A stretch of 46,691 bases of DNA from Myxococcus sp. (GTDB taxonomy: Bacteria; Myxococcota; Myxococcia; Myxococcales; Myxococcaceae), in assembly GCA_014879945.1 (NCBI GenBank), contig JACSRE010000143.1, positions 1-46,691 on the forward strand, read 5' to 3'. Below, one piece after another: positions 35,760-43,556 of this stretch. Position numbers and translations under genes: made by a program. Positions within the stretch are counted from its first letter, which is position 1, and each line of letters opens with the position of its first letter. Below the pieces are notes generated by a model, which was given only the letters and a program-made list of their open reading frames with translations, was not told where the DNA came from and searched no databases.

Positions 35760-36872
35760 ATGACGCTGCTGATCATCGTCGTCGCGACGGTCGCGCTGCT
35801 CGTTTTGTGGGTGACAGGGGCGCGGGTCGCCTATCACCTCGCCGACCGCCCCCGGCTCCTGCGCGTGCCCACCGCCGACGGCTGGTCGCTGTCGTTGTGG
35901 TTTCGGCCGCCGACGCAGCAGCGCTTCGCCCAGCCCGTCGTGCTGTGCCATGGGCTGGGAAACAACCACGCCTTCTTCGAATTCCGCGGGCGCGCCCACC
36001 TGGCCCGGGTGCTGGCCGACGCCGGCTTCCTCGTCTTCACGATGGACTGTCGCGGCGCCGGGCGCAGCCGCGCGCCCGAGCCGGAGTTCGCCGAGGTGTG
36101 CGTCGACGATCACATCGACCTCGACGTGCCCGCCGTGCTCGACGCCGTGCGGGCCCAGACGGGCCAGGCGCAGGTGCTGTGGGTGGGGCACTCGCTGGGC
36201 GGCGTCATCGGGGTGCTGGCCTCGGCGCGCAAGGCCAGGGGCCGGCTCGCGGCGCTGGTGACCATCGGCAGCCCGCTGTTCTTCCGCAACAGCGCCTTCT
36301 TCCCCCGCGCGCTCCGGCTCGCGCAGGCGCTCTCTCCGGCGGGCCGCTTCCCGGCGCGGGTGCTCTCGACGCTGTTCGCGCCCATCGCGGGGCTCTTTCC
36401 TCCGCCCCGGGTGGCGCGCATCACCGCGCGGGTCTCGAACATCGACGGCGTCGAGCAGCGCTACCTGCTCGCCAACGTCTTCGCCGATCTCTGGCGCGGC
36501 GTGCTGGGGCAGCTCGGGCGGTGGATCGTCAGCGGCCAGCTCACCAGCGAGGCGACCGGGGAAGATCTGCGGGCGCCGGCGCTCGCGCTGACCGAGGTGC
36601 CGACGCTGGTGGTGGGCGGGAGCGTCGATCACCTCGCGCCGCTCGACGTCACCGAGCGCTTCTTCGCGGAGCTCCAGGCGCACGACAAGGAGCTGGTGCG
36701 CGTCGGCACTGCCTTCGGGCACGCGGTCGAGTACGGCCACGGAGACTTGATCGTCGGGCGCGACGCCGACCGTGACGTGTACCCACCCATCGTGCGCTTC
36801 CTGGAGCGGCACGCGACGCCGGCGGGGCCGGGCGCCGTCGCGAACCCAGAAGCGATGCGCGACGCGGGCTGA
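35760..36872 (+). CDS. Membrane-anchored alpha/beta hydrolase
   Basis: 370 aa. One N-terminal transmembrane helix (LIIVVATVALLVLWV), then an alpha/beta hydrolase fold with oxyanion HGLGNNHAFF, nucleophile elbow GHSLGG (Ser145), acid candidate GGSVDHLAP and a His in FGHAVEYGHGDL. A 70-residue helical lid lies between the Ser and the Asp. Candidate roles are lipase or esterase; the partner pssA suggests lipid work, but nothing fixes the substrate. It is divergent from pssA with a 27-base gap. Confidence 0.87.
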   Translation: MTLLIIVVATVALLVLWVTGARVAYHLADRPRLLRVPTADGWSLSLWFRPPTQQRFAQPVVLCHGLGNNHAFFEFRGRAHLARVLADAGFLVFTMDCRGAGRSRAPEPEFAEVCVDDHIDLDVPAVLDAVRAQTGQAQVLWVGHSLGGVIGVLASARKARGRLAALVTIGSPLFFRNSAFFPRALRLAQALSPAGRFPARVLSTLFAPIAGLFPPPRVARITARVSNIDGVEQRYLLANVFADLWRGVLGQLGRWIVSGQLTSEATGEDLRAPALALTEVPTLVVGGSVDHLAPLDVTERFFAELQAHDKELVRVGTAFGHAVEYGHGDLIVGRDADRDVYPPIVRFLERHATPAGPGAVANPEAMRDAG

Positions 36873-37556
36873 GCTCGTCGAGCGTGGGAGCGCCTGCCCC
36901 GCGCTGGCGCTGCGCAGCCGACGCGCGACGCTGGCCGCTCGGTGCAGGGTGGATCGTCGAGGCGTCGGAACGCACGAGCGATCGCCGCGCAGCGCCGTCG
37001 CGATGCCTCTCGTCGGCCGCGCACCAGTCGTGCTGCCGCTGCAGGCAGAGGTCCGGAGAGCGCGGTCGTCTTCGTCGTCGTGCAGCGCCTGATAGTCAGA
37101 GGCGCTCCGGTGCAGCGCCGCCGCGGCGGTGACTCTTCGGCGGCCCGCCGGTGGCGCGTCGGATGGCCGCTGTCCAAAGGCTGGCGGGCACCCTGGACGC
37201 TGCGCCGCGGTCGCGTCGCTCCGCTTCGCGACGGTCGTGCACGACGTGGCCGGCGGCACCGTCGACACCATCGACTCGTCGATGAGTACCCGTCGATCGG
37301 TGCGGCTGGCGACCGCTGGAGCGCCGTCGCGAAGTCCCGTGCGCGCGCGAGAGACGTGCTGCGCGCAGCCTCCACGTTACAAAGGCCCAGGGATGTCCCG
37401 GCACGCCGCGCGTGACCCCTCGTCAGAGGTGGCGGCGAGGCTGACGCAGACGAGAGCAGCGGCCAGGGCGAACGAGCGCGCCGGTTCAAGGCGTGCAGGC
37501 GCGAGCCGCGCGCCACCGCTCCGCTCGAGCGCCGTTCCACCGCGCGCCCTCCCACC
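36873..37556. other. About 680 bp with no supportable gene
   Basis: Every open frame here is Arg-, Ser- and Ala-rich, has mixed third positions and lacks a ribosome binding site. By contrast, the surrounding genes have almost only G or C at third positions. I see several short inverted repeats, the clearest being CATCGA-ctcg-TCGATG at 37269-37284, and CGTCGATCG-like words repeated. No tRNA, terminator with T tract, transposon end or coding remnant could be recognised. It may hold an RNA or be degraded sequence. Confidence 0.5.
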
Positions 37557-38963
37557 TCACTGCGGGCGCAGCGGCCCCTGAAGGCACCGAAGGCGCGGCA
37601 GCTCGGTGCCGGGCGCCACGGCCTTCACGGTGACGAAGGAGCCGGTGGCGCAGTCGGCCCACACCGTCACGTCGCCGCCCTGCGCGTCCAGGACGTCGAC
37701 CGAGAGCAGCCCGTCCTCCGGGGCGGCCAGCGCCGGGCCGCGGTTGCCGCGTGACGTCACCCGCTCCACCGTCACCACGCTCTTTCGATCGACCACCACC
37801 GCGCCGGTGCCCGCGCCAGACACCTCGAGGGAGCCCGCCTTCACCACCGCGAAGCTCGACGCGTAGAGGCCCGCGCCGTCGAGGCCCCGCGCCACCAGCC
37901 GCGCCACCTCGACCTCGGCGTCGCGGACGTGCAGCGCGTCACCCAGGCCCATGGCGCCGTCGACGCCGGGCTCGCCGCGAATTCCCTCGGCCGTCAGCTC
38001 GGTGACGGTCGCCCGGCCCTTGCGGACGAAGAGCCCCCAGGCCTGGGTGTCGCGCACCGTCAGCGACTGCACCTGCGACGTGCAGCCCATCAGCTGGGCG
38101 CCGCCGAGCCCGCCCGCGCGCTCCACCGTCACCTTCGACAGCCGCACCGCCGCGTCGAGCATCGACACGCCGCCGCGCTGCGGCCCGCGCGCCACGAGCC
38201 CGTCGACCTGCAGCTCGCCGCCCCGCCCCAGCACCGCGTACTCGTGCCCCGTCACCTCGAGGCCCGAGAGCCTGGCGCGCGTCCCCGTCACCGAGATCGC
38301 CGTCCGCATGCCGCCCGCCGCGCGCAGCCCATCGAGCTCGAGGGCGCCGCCGAGGGTCTGCACCGCGGTCGCCGGGCCCTCGCTCGTCACCTGCGCCAGG
38401 GCCACCGCCGAGTCCCTCGCGCGAACGCCCTGGGCGAGCGGACCCAGCAGCTTCACCGCGCGCAGCGACACCGAGGCGTTGGTGGCGTCGAGGCCGATGA
38501 CGCCGTCGACGCGGGCGCTGACCTCGAGCTGCTGGCCGGTGACGCCGGCGTCGATGACCTGCACGGCCGCCACCCGGTGGCCCGAGAACTTCACCTGCTC
38601 CAGCACCAGCGGCGCGTTCGCCAACACTCCGACGCGCCCGCCCTGCACCGAGAGGCGTCGCAGCGAGAGCGGCCCCTCCGAGGTCGCCACCGGCCCTGCG
38701 CCCTCGTCGAAGAGCACCACCTCGCCGTGCCCCTCGACCTGGCTGCCTGGAGGAAAGACGAAGGGCCCCCGGTACAGCCCGCTGCGCAGGTGGAGGTGGG
38801 CCGCCGCGCCCAGCACGGGCACCTGCTTGAGCGCCGCGGCCCGGCTCCCGTCACCGCCCTCGGGCGCGAAGGCGTCGACCCACACCTCGCGCGGCGCCTC
38901 GGCCACCACCACCGGCGGCGCCCGCGCGCAGGCCCCCAGCAGCACCGCCACCAGCACCCCCAT
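37557..38963 (-). CDS. Right-handed beta-helix-like lipoprotein
   Basis: About 468 aa. It starts MGVLVAVLLGAC (lipobox-like, Cys12) and then a long run of short parallel beta-helix coils: LRSGLYRGPFVFPPGSQVEG, LSLRRLSVQGGRVGVLAN, LELDGLRAAGG, LQVDGLVARGPQRGGVSM, KAGSLEVSGAGTGAVVVD. The repeating 'V.v.gl.a.g....g' pattern is that of pectate-lyase or NosD-type surface proteins, with no visible catalytic pair. The start is uncertain because the signal has no basic n-region. An upstream TTG or GTG would add DRRAASIDRR in front. The likely location is the cell surface. Confidence 0.68.
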   Translation of the reverse strand: MGVLVAVLLGACARAPPVVVAEAPREVWVDAFAPEGGDGSRAAALKQVPVLGAAAHLHLRSGLYRGPFVFPPGSQVEGHGEVVLFDEGAGPVATSEGPLSLRRLSVQGGRVGVLANAPLVLEQVKFSGHRVAAVQVIDAGVTGQQLEVSARVDGVIGLDATNASVSLRAVKLLGPLAQGVRARDSAVALAQVTSEGPATAVQTLGGALELDGLRAAGGMRTAISVTGTRARLSGLEVTGHEYAVLGRGGELQVDGLVARGPQRGGVSMLDAAVRLSKVTVERAGGLGGAQLMGCTSQVQSLTVRDTQAWGLFVRKGRATVTELTAEGIRGEPGVDGAMGLGDALHVRDAEVEVARLVARGLDGAGLYASSFAVVKAGSLEVSGAGTGAVVVDRKSVVTVERVTSRGNRGPALAAPEDGLLSVDVLDAQGGDVTVWADCATGSFVTVKAVAPGTELPRLRCLQGPLRPQ

Positions 38964-39106
38964 GCGTCGATCGATCGAGGCTGCGCGGCGATCACGAACG
39001 TGCAAGAAGGGCCAGCGACGTCGCGGCCTTGCGGTCAGCTGCCGATCGCGCGCGCCCGCTCGCTGATCAGACATGGGATTTCGCTGTACCGTATTTCTGT
39101 ATATCA

Positions 39107-39136
39107 TTGACGCCGTTGATTTTCCTCTGGTATTCA
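39107..39136 (+). promoter_or_regulatory. Candidate sigma-70-type promoter of the HU-like gene
   Basis: TTGACG (39107-39112) and TATTCA (39131-39136) are separated by 18 bases in the most AT-rich stretch of the window (39077-39136). They lie about 41 bases before ATG 39178. The -10 element is poor, so the call is tentative. Confidence 0.4.
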
Positions 39137-39165
39137 CGCGCCCCTCGCAGCGGCGGCTGCGACTC

Positions 39166-39171
39166 GGGAGG
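39166..39171 (+). promoter_or_regulatory. Ribosome binding site of the HU-like gene
   Basis: GGGAGG, six bases before ATG 39178. It rules out an earlier start at 39073, which opens in the promoter region. Confidence 0.7.
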
Positions 39172-39177
39172 GTTCAC

Positions 39178-39447
39178 ATGACGAAGGCAGAGCTGGTCGA
39201 GGCGGTGGCGCAGCAGACGCGGTTGACCAAGAAGGACGCGGCCCATCTGATGGACGTGGTCTTCGACAACATCGGTAAGGCCGTGAAGGCCGACGCGCGC
39301 TTCAGCTACCCGGGCTTCGGGACCTGGAGCATCCGCACCCGCAAGGCGCGGCGCATTCGCAACCCGCAGACCAACGAGCTGATGAAGCTCAAGGCCACCA
39401 AGACCATCGGCTTCCGGCCGGCCAAGGAGCTCAAAGACACGCTCTGA
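39178..39447 (+). CDS. HU-family DNA-binding protein
   Basis: 89 aa of the HU/IHF fold: MTKAELVEAVAQQTRLTKKDAA (helices 1-2), SYPGFGTWSIRTRKARRIRNPQT (the beta arm, here with FGTW and basic residues), IGFRPAKELKDTL at the end. The arm has the usual RNPQT tip. It binds and bends DNA without strict sequence preference and shapes the nucleoid. It is flanked by a promoter-like region and an intrinsic terminator, so it is a single-gene unit. Confidence 0.95.
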   Translation: MTKAELVEAVAQQTRLTKKDAAHLMDVVFDNIGKAVKADARFSYPGFGTWSIRTRKARRIRNPQTNELMKLKATKTIGFRPAKELKDTL

Positions 39448-39473
39448 GGTCTCGGGCGTCGTCGTCGAGCCAG

Positions 39474-39508
39474 GGGCTCCGCGCGCAGGTGCGGGGCCCT
39501 TTGTCTTT
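39474..39508 (+). terminator. Intrinsic terminator of the HU-like gene
   Basis: GGGCTCCGC (39474-39482) pairs with GCGGGGCCC (39491-39499), with one T/G wobble, around an eight-base loop. It is followed directly by TTTGTCTTT. It lies 26 bases after the stop codon at 39447 and is the clearest Rho-independent terminator in the window. Confidence 0.85.
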
Positions 39509-39515
39509 GCCCCCA

Positions 39516-39911
39516 TCAGACGCCCAGGAGCTTCGGGTCGCCGGGGCCGCCGTCGCCGTAGCGGCGGAACGCCTCGTCGATCGACAGGTGCTTGAGCGCC
39601 GCCAGCACCTCGAGCACCGCCCCGCCCTCGATGAAGAAGAGGCCGGCCGGCGTGAAGAGCGAGACGAAGACGCCGGGGGTGCGGCTCGCCTTGAAGCCGC
39701 GGCAGTGCAGGAAGTTCACCAGCCGTGGGAGCGCGTGGTCGGTGAAGTAGGCCTCGACGTTGGCCTGCGGCACGAAGAGCTCGTAGCTGAAGGCGGCCTG
39801 TCCGGTGCGCTCCTCTTCGGCGAGGCGGGCCGCTTCGATGGCGGTGTTCGCCGCCGCGGCGTCGGCCCGGTGAAAGGCGCGCTGCTCGAGCAGCGCGACG
39901 ACGCCGCTCAT
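39516..39911 (-). CDS. 131-aa protein of unknown function, coupled to the M23 gene
   Basis: 131 aa, soluble, no signal. It has a helical N-terminus (MSGVVALLEQRAFHRADAAAANTAI) and a beta/alpha C-terminal part (FKASRTPGVFVSLFTPAGLFFIEGG). No family was recognised. The ATG at 39911 overlaps the stop of the M23 lipoprotein gene (ATGA), so its production is tied to that of a peptidoglycan hydrolase. The arrangement suggests a cytoplasmic or regulatory partner, but the sequence does not show which. Confidence 0.65.
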   Translation of the reverse strand: MSGVVALLEQRAFHRADAAAANTAIEAARLAEEERTGQAAFSYELFVPQANVEAYFTDHALPRLVNFLHCRGFKASRTPGVFVSLFTPAGLFFIEGGAVLEVLAALKHLSIDEAFRRYGDGGPGDPKLLGV

Positions 39912-40777
39912 CGCTCCACCATGAAGGCGCCGCCCGGCCCGGGGAGCTCGGTCTCGGGGTCCACCGACTCGCCGTCACGGCGCAGCTCGAAGTGCAGGTG
40001 CACGCCCGTCGCGGTGCCCGTCTTGCCGGCGAAGCCGATGACGTCGCCGCGCTTCACCACCTCGCCAGGCTGCACCGACCACCCCGAGAGGTGGCTGTAG
40101 CGGGTCGCCAGGTGCGGGTCGTGCTGGAGCTCCACCTGCTTGCCGTGCCCTGAGTTCCACCCGGCGAAGGCCACCACGCCGGGCGCGACCGCGTAGACGG
40201 GCTGCTCCCGATCGGCCTCGAGATCGACGCCCGCGTGGAAGCGGTAGTCGCCGTGCACGGGGTGGGTGCGGTGGCCCCAGGGGCTCGTCACCACCACCGG
40301 GTCGACCGGCCAGCTGAAGGCGGCGGGGTTCGCGCGCAGCGGCCGCCCCTTCCGCGTCAGCGTCACCAGCTTGAGGGTGAGGGCCGCGAGGGTGTGCTGG
40401 GCGAGGGTGGCGACGTCCATCGGGACGTCACCGAAGCGGGCCCCGTCGGCCTCGAGCGCGGTCTGCAGCCACAGCCGCGCGCGCACCAGGTCGAGGGCCG
40501 AGGCGTTCTTCGACGTCAGGGCGTCCACGTCCTCCAGCACCACGCGCCAGTCTTCGGCCAGCGCCGCCGGCATCGGTGAGCCGCGAGGGGTCTGGGCGCG
40601 CGCGGCGTCGGCCCGCCCCACGAAGGCCTGGAGCCGCTCGAGCAGCGCCGCCGACGCGACGAGCGGCCTGGCCTCACGCCGGGGCGCGCCCATCACCGCC
40701 TCGACCGACAGCCGCTCGACTGGCGCGGCCGCGCACGAGGCGAAGACGACCAGCAGGAGGGGGCTTTGCGCGCGCAT
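39908..40777 (-). CDS. M23 (LytM) peptidoglycan endopeptidase, probable lipoprotein
   Basis: 289 aa with a signal ending VFASC (possible lipobox), a helical spacer (about 40-130) and an M23 domain. The zinc site is complete: FHAGVD, RYSHLSG, VHLHFEL. Other markers are SPWGHRTHP and KRGDVIGFAGKTG. It should cleave peptidoglycan peptide cross-bridges in the periplasm. It contrasts with the zinc-free M23 protein at 7887-8645. A coupled 131-aa gene follows. The spacer helices may regulate access to the active site. Confidence 0.9.
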   Translation of the reverse strand: MRAQSPLLLVVFASCAAAPVERLSVEAVMGAPRREARPLVASAALLERLQAFVGRADAARAQTPRGSPMPAALAEDWRVVLEDVDALTSKNASALDLVRARLWLQTALEADGARFGDVPMDVATLAQHTLAALTLKLVTLTRKGRPLRANPAAFSWPVDPVVVTSPWGHRTHPVHGDYRFHAGVDLEADREQPVYAVAPGVVAFAGWNSGHGKQVELQHDPHLATRYSHLSGWSVQPGEVVKRGDVIGFAGKTGTATGVHLHFELRRDGESVDPETELPGPGGAFMVER

Positions 40778-40890
40778 CTTTCGCCAACCGTAGCAGCGCC
40801 GCCTGCCGTGGGCCGCTTCTCGGACGGTGAGGTGGTCGCGCCTCCGACACGGGCGACGCCGCGCTTGATTCTTAGTAGGGCCACCCCGTC

Positions 40891-42072
40891 ATGCCTGTCC
40901 CTGCGCCCGGTGAGCTGTCCTCGCGCCTCGAGCTGTCCGCCTCGGCCTTTCGGGCCAACGTCGCGGCGTTTCGGGCCGTGGCCGGGCCTGGGCGGCAGGT
41001 GGGCGCGGTGCTCAAGGGCAACGCGTACGGGCACGGCTTCTCCGAGGTGCTCCCGCTCGCGCACGCCGCGGCCGATTGGCTCTACGTCATCACCCCCGGC
41101 GAGGGCCTGGCGATTCGTGCCTTCGAGGCCGCGCAGGGCGCGGCGCGGCGCGCGGTGCTGGTCATCGGCGCGGCCTCGGCGAGCGAGGTGGTGGCGCTCG
41201 CGGCGGCAGGCGTCGACGTGGTGGTGGCCGATCGCTCCTTCGAGGCCGCGGCGCCCCTGCTGCGCGCGAAGGGCCTCAGGGCCTCGGTGCACCTGCACCT
41301 CGACACCGGGCTGGGGCGCGAGGGCTTCACCGCCGCCCAGCTCGACCAGGGCGACGCCGATGGCCTGGCTGCCGCGCGCGACGTCTTCGAGGTGAAGGGC
41401 GTGTTGAGCCACTTCGCCAACACCGAGGACGTCACCGAGCAGTCGTACGCGGTCACCCAGCTCGAGGCCTTCGAGCGGTCCTTCAAAGTGCTGCAGCGCC
41501 GCCTATCCATTCCGCCCTCGACGCCCCGGCACTTCGCGGCCAGCGCCGCGGCCCTGGTGCTGCCGCCGTCACGCTTCGACGTGGTGCGGGTGGGCATCAG
41601 CCTCTACGGCCTGTGGCCGTCGACCGAGACGCGGCTGTCGGCGAAGGTGGTGCTGGGCGAGCTGCCCGCGCTGCAGCCGGTGCTGGCCTGGCGCTGCCAA
41701 AGCCAGGTGGTGAAGTGGGTGCCCGCGGGGAGCTTCATCGGCTACGGCTGCACCTGGCGCTGCGGCGCCGACACCCGCGTGGCGGTGCTGCCGGTCGGCT
41801 ACTGGGACGGGTACCCGCGCCTGGCCTCGGGCAAGGCGCACGTGCTGGTGAACGGCCGCCGCTGCCCGGTGCTGGGGCGGGTGATGATGAACCACCTCAT
41901 CGTCGACGTGACGCACGCCGTGGCCGACGAGGCGCCGGTGACCGCGACGCTCCTGGGCAGAGACGGTGACGAGAGCATCACCGCCGAGCTGCTGGCGAGC
42001 TGGGCGCAGACGATTCACTACGAGGTGGTGACCCGCCTGGGCCCCCACCTCGCCCGACGCGTGGTGGAGTGA
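40891..42072 (+). CDS. alr: Alanine racemase with altered active-site positions
   Basis: 393 aa, PLP-dependent fold III. The Schiff-base Lys is in AVLKGNAYGHG (K42) and the C-terminal catalytic Tyr in IGYGCTW. GYWDGYPR follows. It interconverts L- and D-alanine for peptidoglycan. Two positions differ from most family members. VHLKiDTG reads VHLHLDTG, so the usually carbamylated Lys is His. The GRVsMD of most members reads GRVMMN, so Asp is Asn. The DTGLGREG Arg is kept. Both changes are compatible with a folded, perhaps slower or specificity-shifted racemase. nth follows three bases later in the same operon. Confidence 0.88.
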   Translation: MPVPAPGELSSRLELSASAFRANVAAFRAVAGPGRQVGAVLKGNAYGHGFSEVLPLAHAAADWLYVITPGEGLAIRAFEAAQGAARRAVLVIGAASASEVVALAAAGVDVVVADRSFEAAAPLLRAKGLRASVHLHLDTGLGREGFTAAQLDQGDADGLAAARDVFEVKGVLSHFANTEDVTEQSYAVTQLEAFERSFKVLQRRLSIPPSTPRHFAASAAALVLPPSRFDVVRVGISLYGLWPSTETRLSAKVVLGELPALQPVLAWRCQSQVVKWVPAGSFIGYGCTWRCGADTRVAVLPVGYWDGYPRLASGKAHVLVNGRRCPVLGRVMMNHLIVDVTHAVADEAPVTATLLGRDGDESITAELLASWAQTIHYEVVTRLGPHLARRVVE

Positions 42073-42075
42073 GCG

Positions 42076-42738
42076 ATGGCGGCCGAGCGCGTCGAGGAAC
42101 GCAAGGCCCGCGCCCTCGAGGTGATTCGTCGCATCGACGCGGCGATGCCCGAGGCGAAGATCGAGCTCGACTTCACCACGCCGCTCGAGCTGCTGGTGGC
42201 GGTGCTGCTGTCGGCGCAGACCACCGACAAGCGGGTCAACCTGGTGACGCCCGCGCTCTTTCGCGACTTCCGCACCGCGCAGGACTACGCCGACACCACG
42301 CCGCAGGTGCTCGAGGGCTACCTGAAGTCGGTGGGGCTGTTCCGCAACAAGTCGAAGGCCCTGGTGAAGCTGGGCAAGGCGCTGCTCGAGCGGCACCACG
42401 GCCAGGTGCCCACCGCGCGCGCGGCCCTGGCCGAGCTGCCCGGCGTGGGCAACAAGACCGCCGGCGTCGTCACCATTCACCTCGACGGCGAGCGCGCCTT
42501 CCCGGTCGACACCCACATCTTGAGGCTCTCGAAGCGGCTCGGCTTCTCACGCCACGAAGACCCCGACGACGTCGAGGCCGATCTGCGGCGCCTGCTGCCC
42601 GAGGCGCGCTGGTTCAAGGCGCACCAGCTGATCATCTGGCACGGGCGCCGGGTCTGCGACGCCAGGAGCCCCGCCTGCCATCGCTGCGTGGTGGCCGACC
42701 TGTGCCCCCGGCGCGGCGTTCCTCCCAGGAAGCGCTGA
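42076..42738 (+). CDS. nth: Endonuclease III (DNA glycosylase/AP lyase)
   Basis: 220 aa. Helix-hairpin-helix LPGVGNKTAGVV carries the catalytic Lys127. The catalytic Asp is D145 in FPVDTHILR. The C-terminal iron-sulfur loop is C194-x6-C201-x2-C204-x5-C210, the exact family spacing. It removes oxidised pyrimidines. It starts three bases after alr and shares its transcript. It is followed at once by a 16-bp palindrome. Confidence 0.96.
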   Translation: MAAERVEERKARALEVIRRIDAAMPEAKIELDFTTPLELLVAVLLSAQTTDKRVNLVTPALFRDFRTAQDYADTTPQVLEGYLKSVGLFRNKSKALVKLGKALLERHHGQVPTARAALAELPGVGNKTAGVVTIHLDGERAFPVDTHILRLSKRLGFSRHEDPDDVEADLRRLLPEARWFKAHQLIIWHGRRVCDARSPACHRCVVADLCPRRGVPPRKR

Positions 42739-42743
42739 CGGTC

Positions 42744-42759
42744 GTGCACGGCCGTGCAC
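42744..42759. repeat. Perfect 16-bp palindrome after nth
   Basis: GTGCACGG joined directly to CCGTGCAC, five bases after the nth stop. The absence of any loop argues for a dimeric protein site rather than a terminator. It is about 180 bases upstream of the TetR-type gene, so it could be its operator or part of the nth 3' region. Confidence 0.5.
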
Positions 42760-42792
42760 ACCCGCGGCTCTCGGGCGGCGAGAATCGCTCGT

Positions 42793-42804
42793 TGACGTGC
42801 GTCA
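42793..42804. promoter_or_regulatory. 12-bp inverted repeat TGACG-tg-CGTCA upstream of the TetR gene
   Basis: A 5-bp inverted repeat with a 2-base centre that overlaps a TTGACG hexamer, 131 bases before GTG 42936. It is a possible autoregulatory site of the TetR-type protein. Half-site length is short for a TetR operator. Confidence 0.3.
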
Positions 42805-42924
42805 CTCTCGGGGCGCCGGTATGGTCGTCGGCACCAACACCCCGCTGAGCGTTCGCCGACGTGTCGTTGGGCAACGTGAGTCGCAGCGGGCCGCAGCACG
42901 CGCGGTGGCCGGCCGCGTCGAAGT

Positions 42925-42931
42925 GGGGGAG
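42925..42931 (+). promoter_or_regulatory. Ribosome binding site fixing GTG 42936 as the TetR start
   Basis: GGGGGAG, four bases before GTG 42936. The in-frame ATG at 42861 would add 25 residues without homology and no ribosome binding site. Confidence 0.6.
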
Positions 42932-42935
42932 ACCA

Positions 42936-43553
42936 GTGACCGACACCAGTCGAGATCGACAGCGCGAAGCGACGCGGCAGCGGCTCTACGAGGCGGCCCT
43001 GGGCATCTTCCGGCGCGACGGCTTCCGCGAGGCGCGGGTCGACGACATCACCCTGGTCGCGGGCGTCAGCCGCACCGCCTTCTACTTCCACTTCCCCACC
43101 AAGGAAGACGTGCTGTCCGAGATGATGCGCCGCACCGAGCAGCCCATCTGCGCGGCGGTCGAGGCGCTGCCGGCCGACGCCGATCTCAGCCAGGTGCTCG
43201 AGACCGTCGTGGAGGGAATGAACCGGGTCTGGCAGGGCGAGCGCGACCTGATCGTCGACGCCATGGCGGTGGGGCTGCGCATCGAGTCTGGCGCGCCGCA
43301 GGCGGGGTTGAAGGCGCTCCTGGCCCGGCGGCTCGAGGCGGCCTCGGCGCGCGGGGTCGTCACCACCGCGCTGCGCCCGGCGATGCTGGCCGACCTCTAC
43401 CTGCTGGGCTGCATGTCGACGATGGTGCAGTGGGCGCAGGACGAGGGCCGCAGCCTGCACGACGCCCTCACGGCCGCCACCGGGCTGTTTCTGGACGGCG
43501 CTCGCAACGGCAAGAGCCACCCGAAGGGCAACGGCGCCAACGGGAAGAGCTGA
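42936..43553 (+). CDS. TetR/AcrR-family transcriptional regulator
   Basis: 205 aa from GTG. The N-terminal TetR DNA-binding domain is clear: RLYEAALGIFRRDGFREARVDDI, TLVAGVSRTAFYFHFPTKEDVL. The C-terminal ligand domain (VLETVVEGMNRVWQGE, LYLLGCMSTMVQWAQ) does not point to a ligand. The Gly/Lys/Asn-rich tail (NGKSHPKGNGANGKS) is likely disordered. It converges with def. Candidate operators are the palindromes at 42744-42759 and 42793-42804. Confidence 0.88.
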   Translation: MTDTSRDRQREATRQRLYEAALGIFRRDGFREARVDDITLVAGVSRTAFYFHFPTKEDVLSEMMRRTEQPICAAVEALPADADLSQVLETVVEGMNRVWQGERDLIVDAMAVGLRIESGAPQAGLKALLARRLEAASARGVVTTALRPAMLADLYLLGCMSTMVQWAQDEGRSLHDALTAATGLFLDGARNGKSHPKGNGANGKS

Positions 43554-43556
43554 CGG

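Noticed and set aside
36629-37555. Arg/Pro-rich frame across the gene-poor region
   Set aside because: Overlaps the end of the hydrolase gene, has mixed third positions and no ribosome binding site.
42792-42827. TTGACG ... TATGGT as a promoter for the TetR gene
   Set aside because: The spacing is 22 bases, too long for a sigma-70-type promoter.
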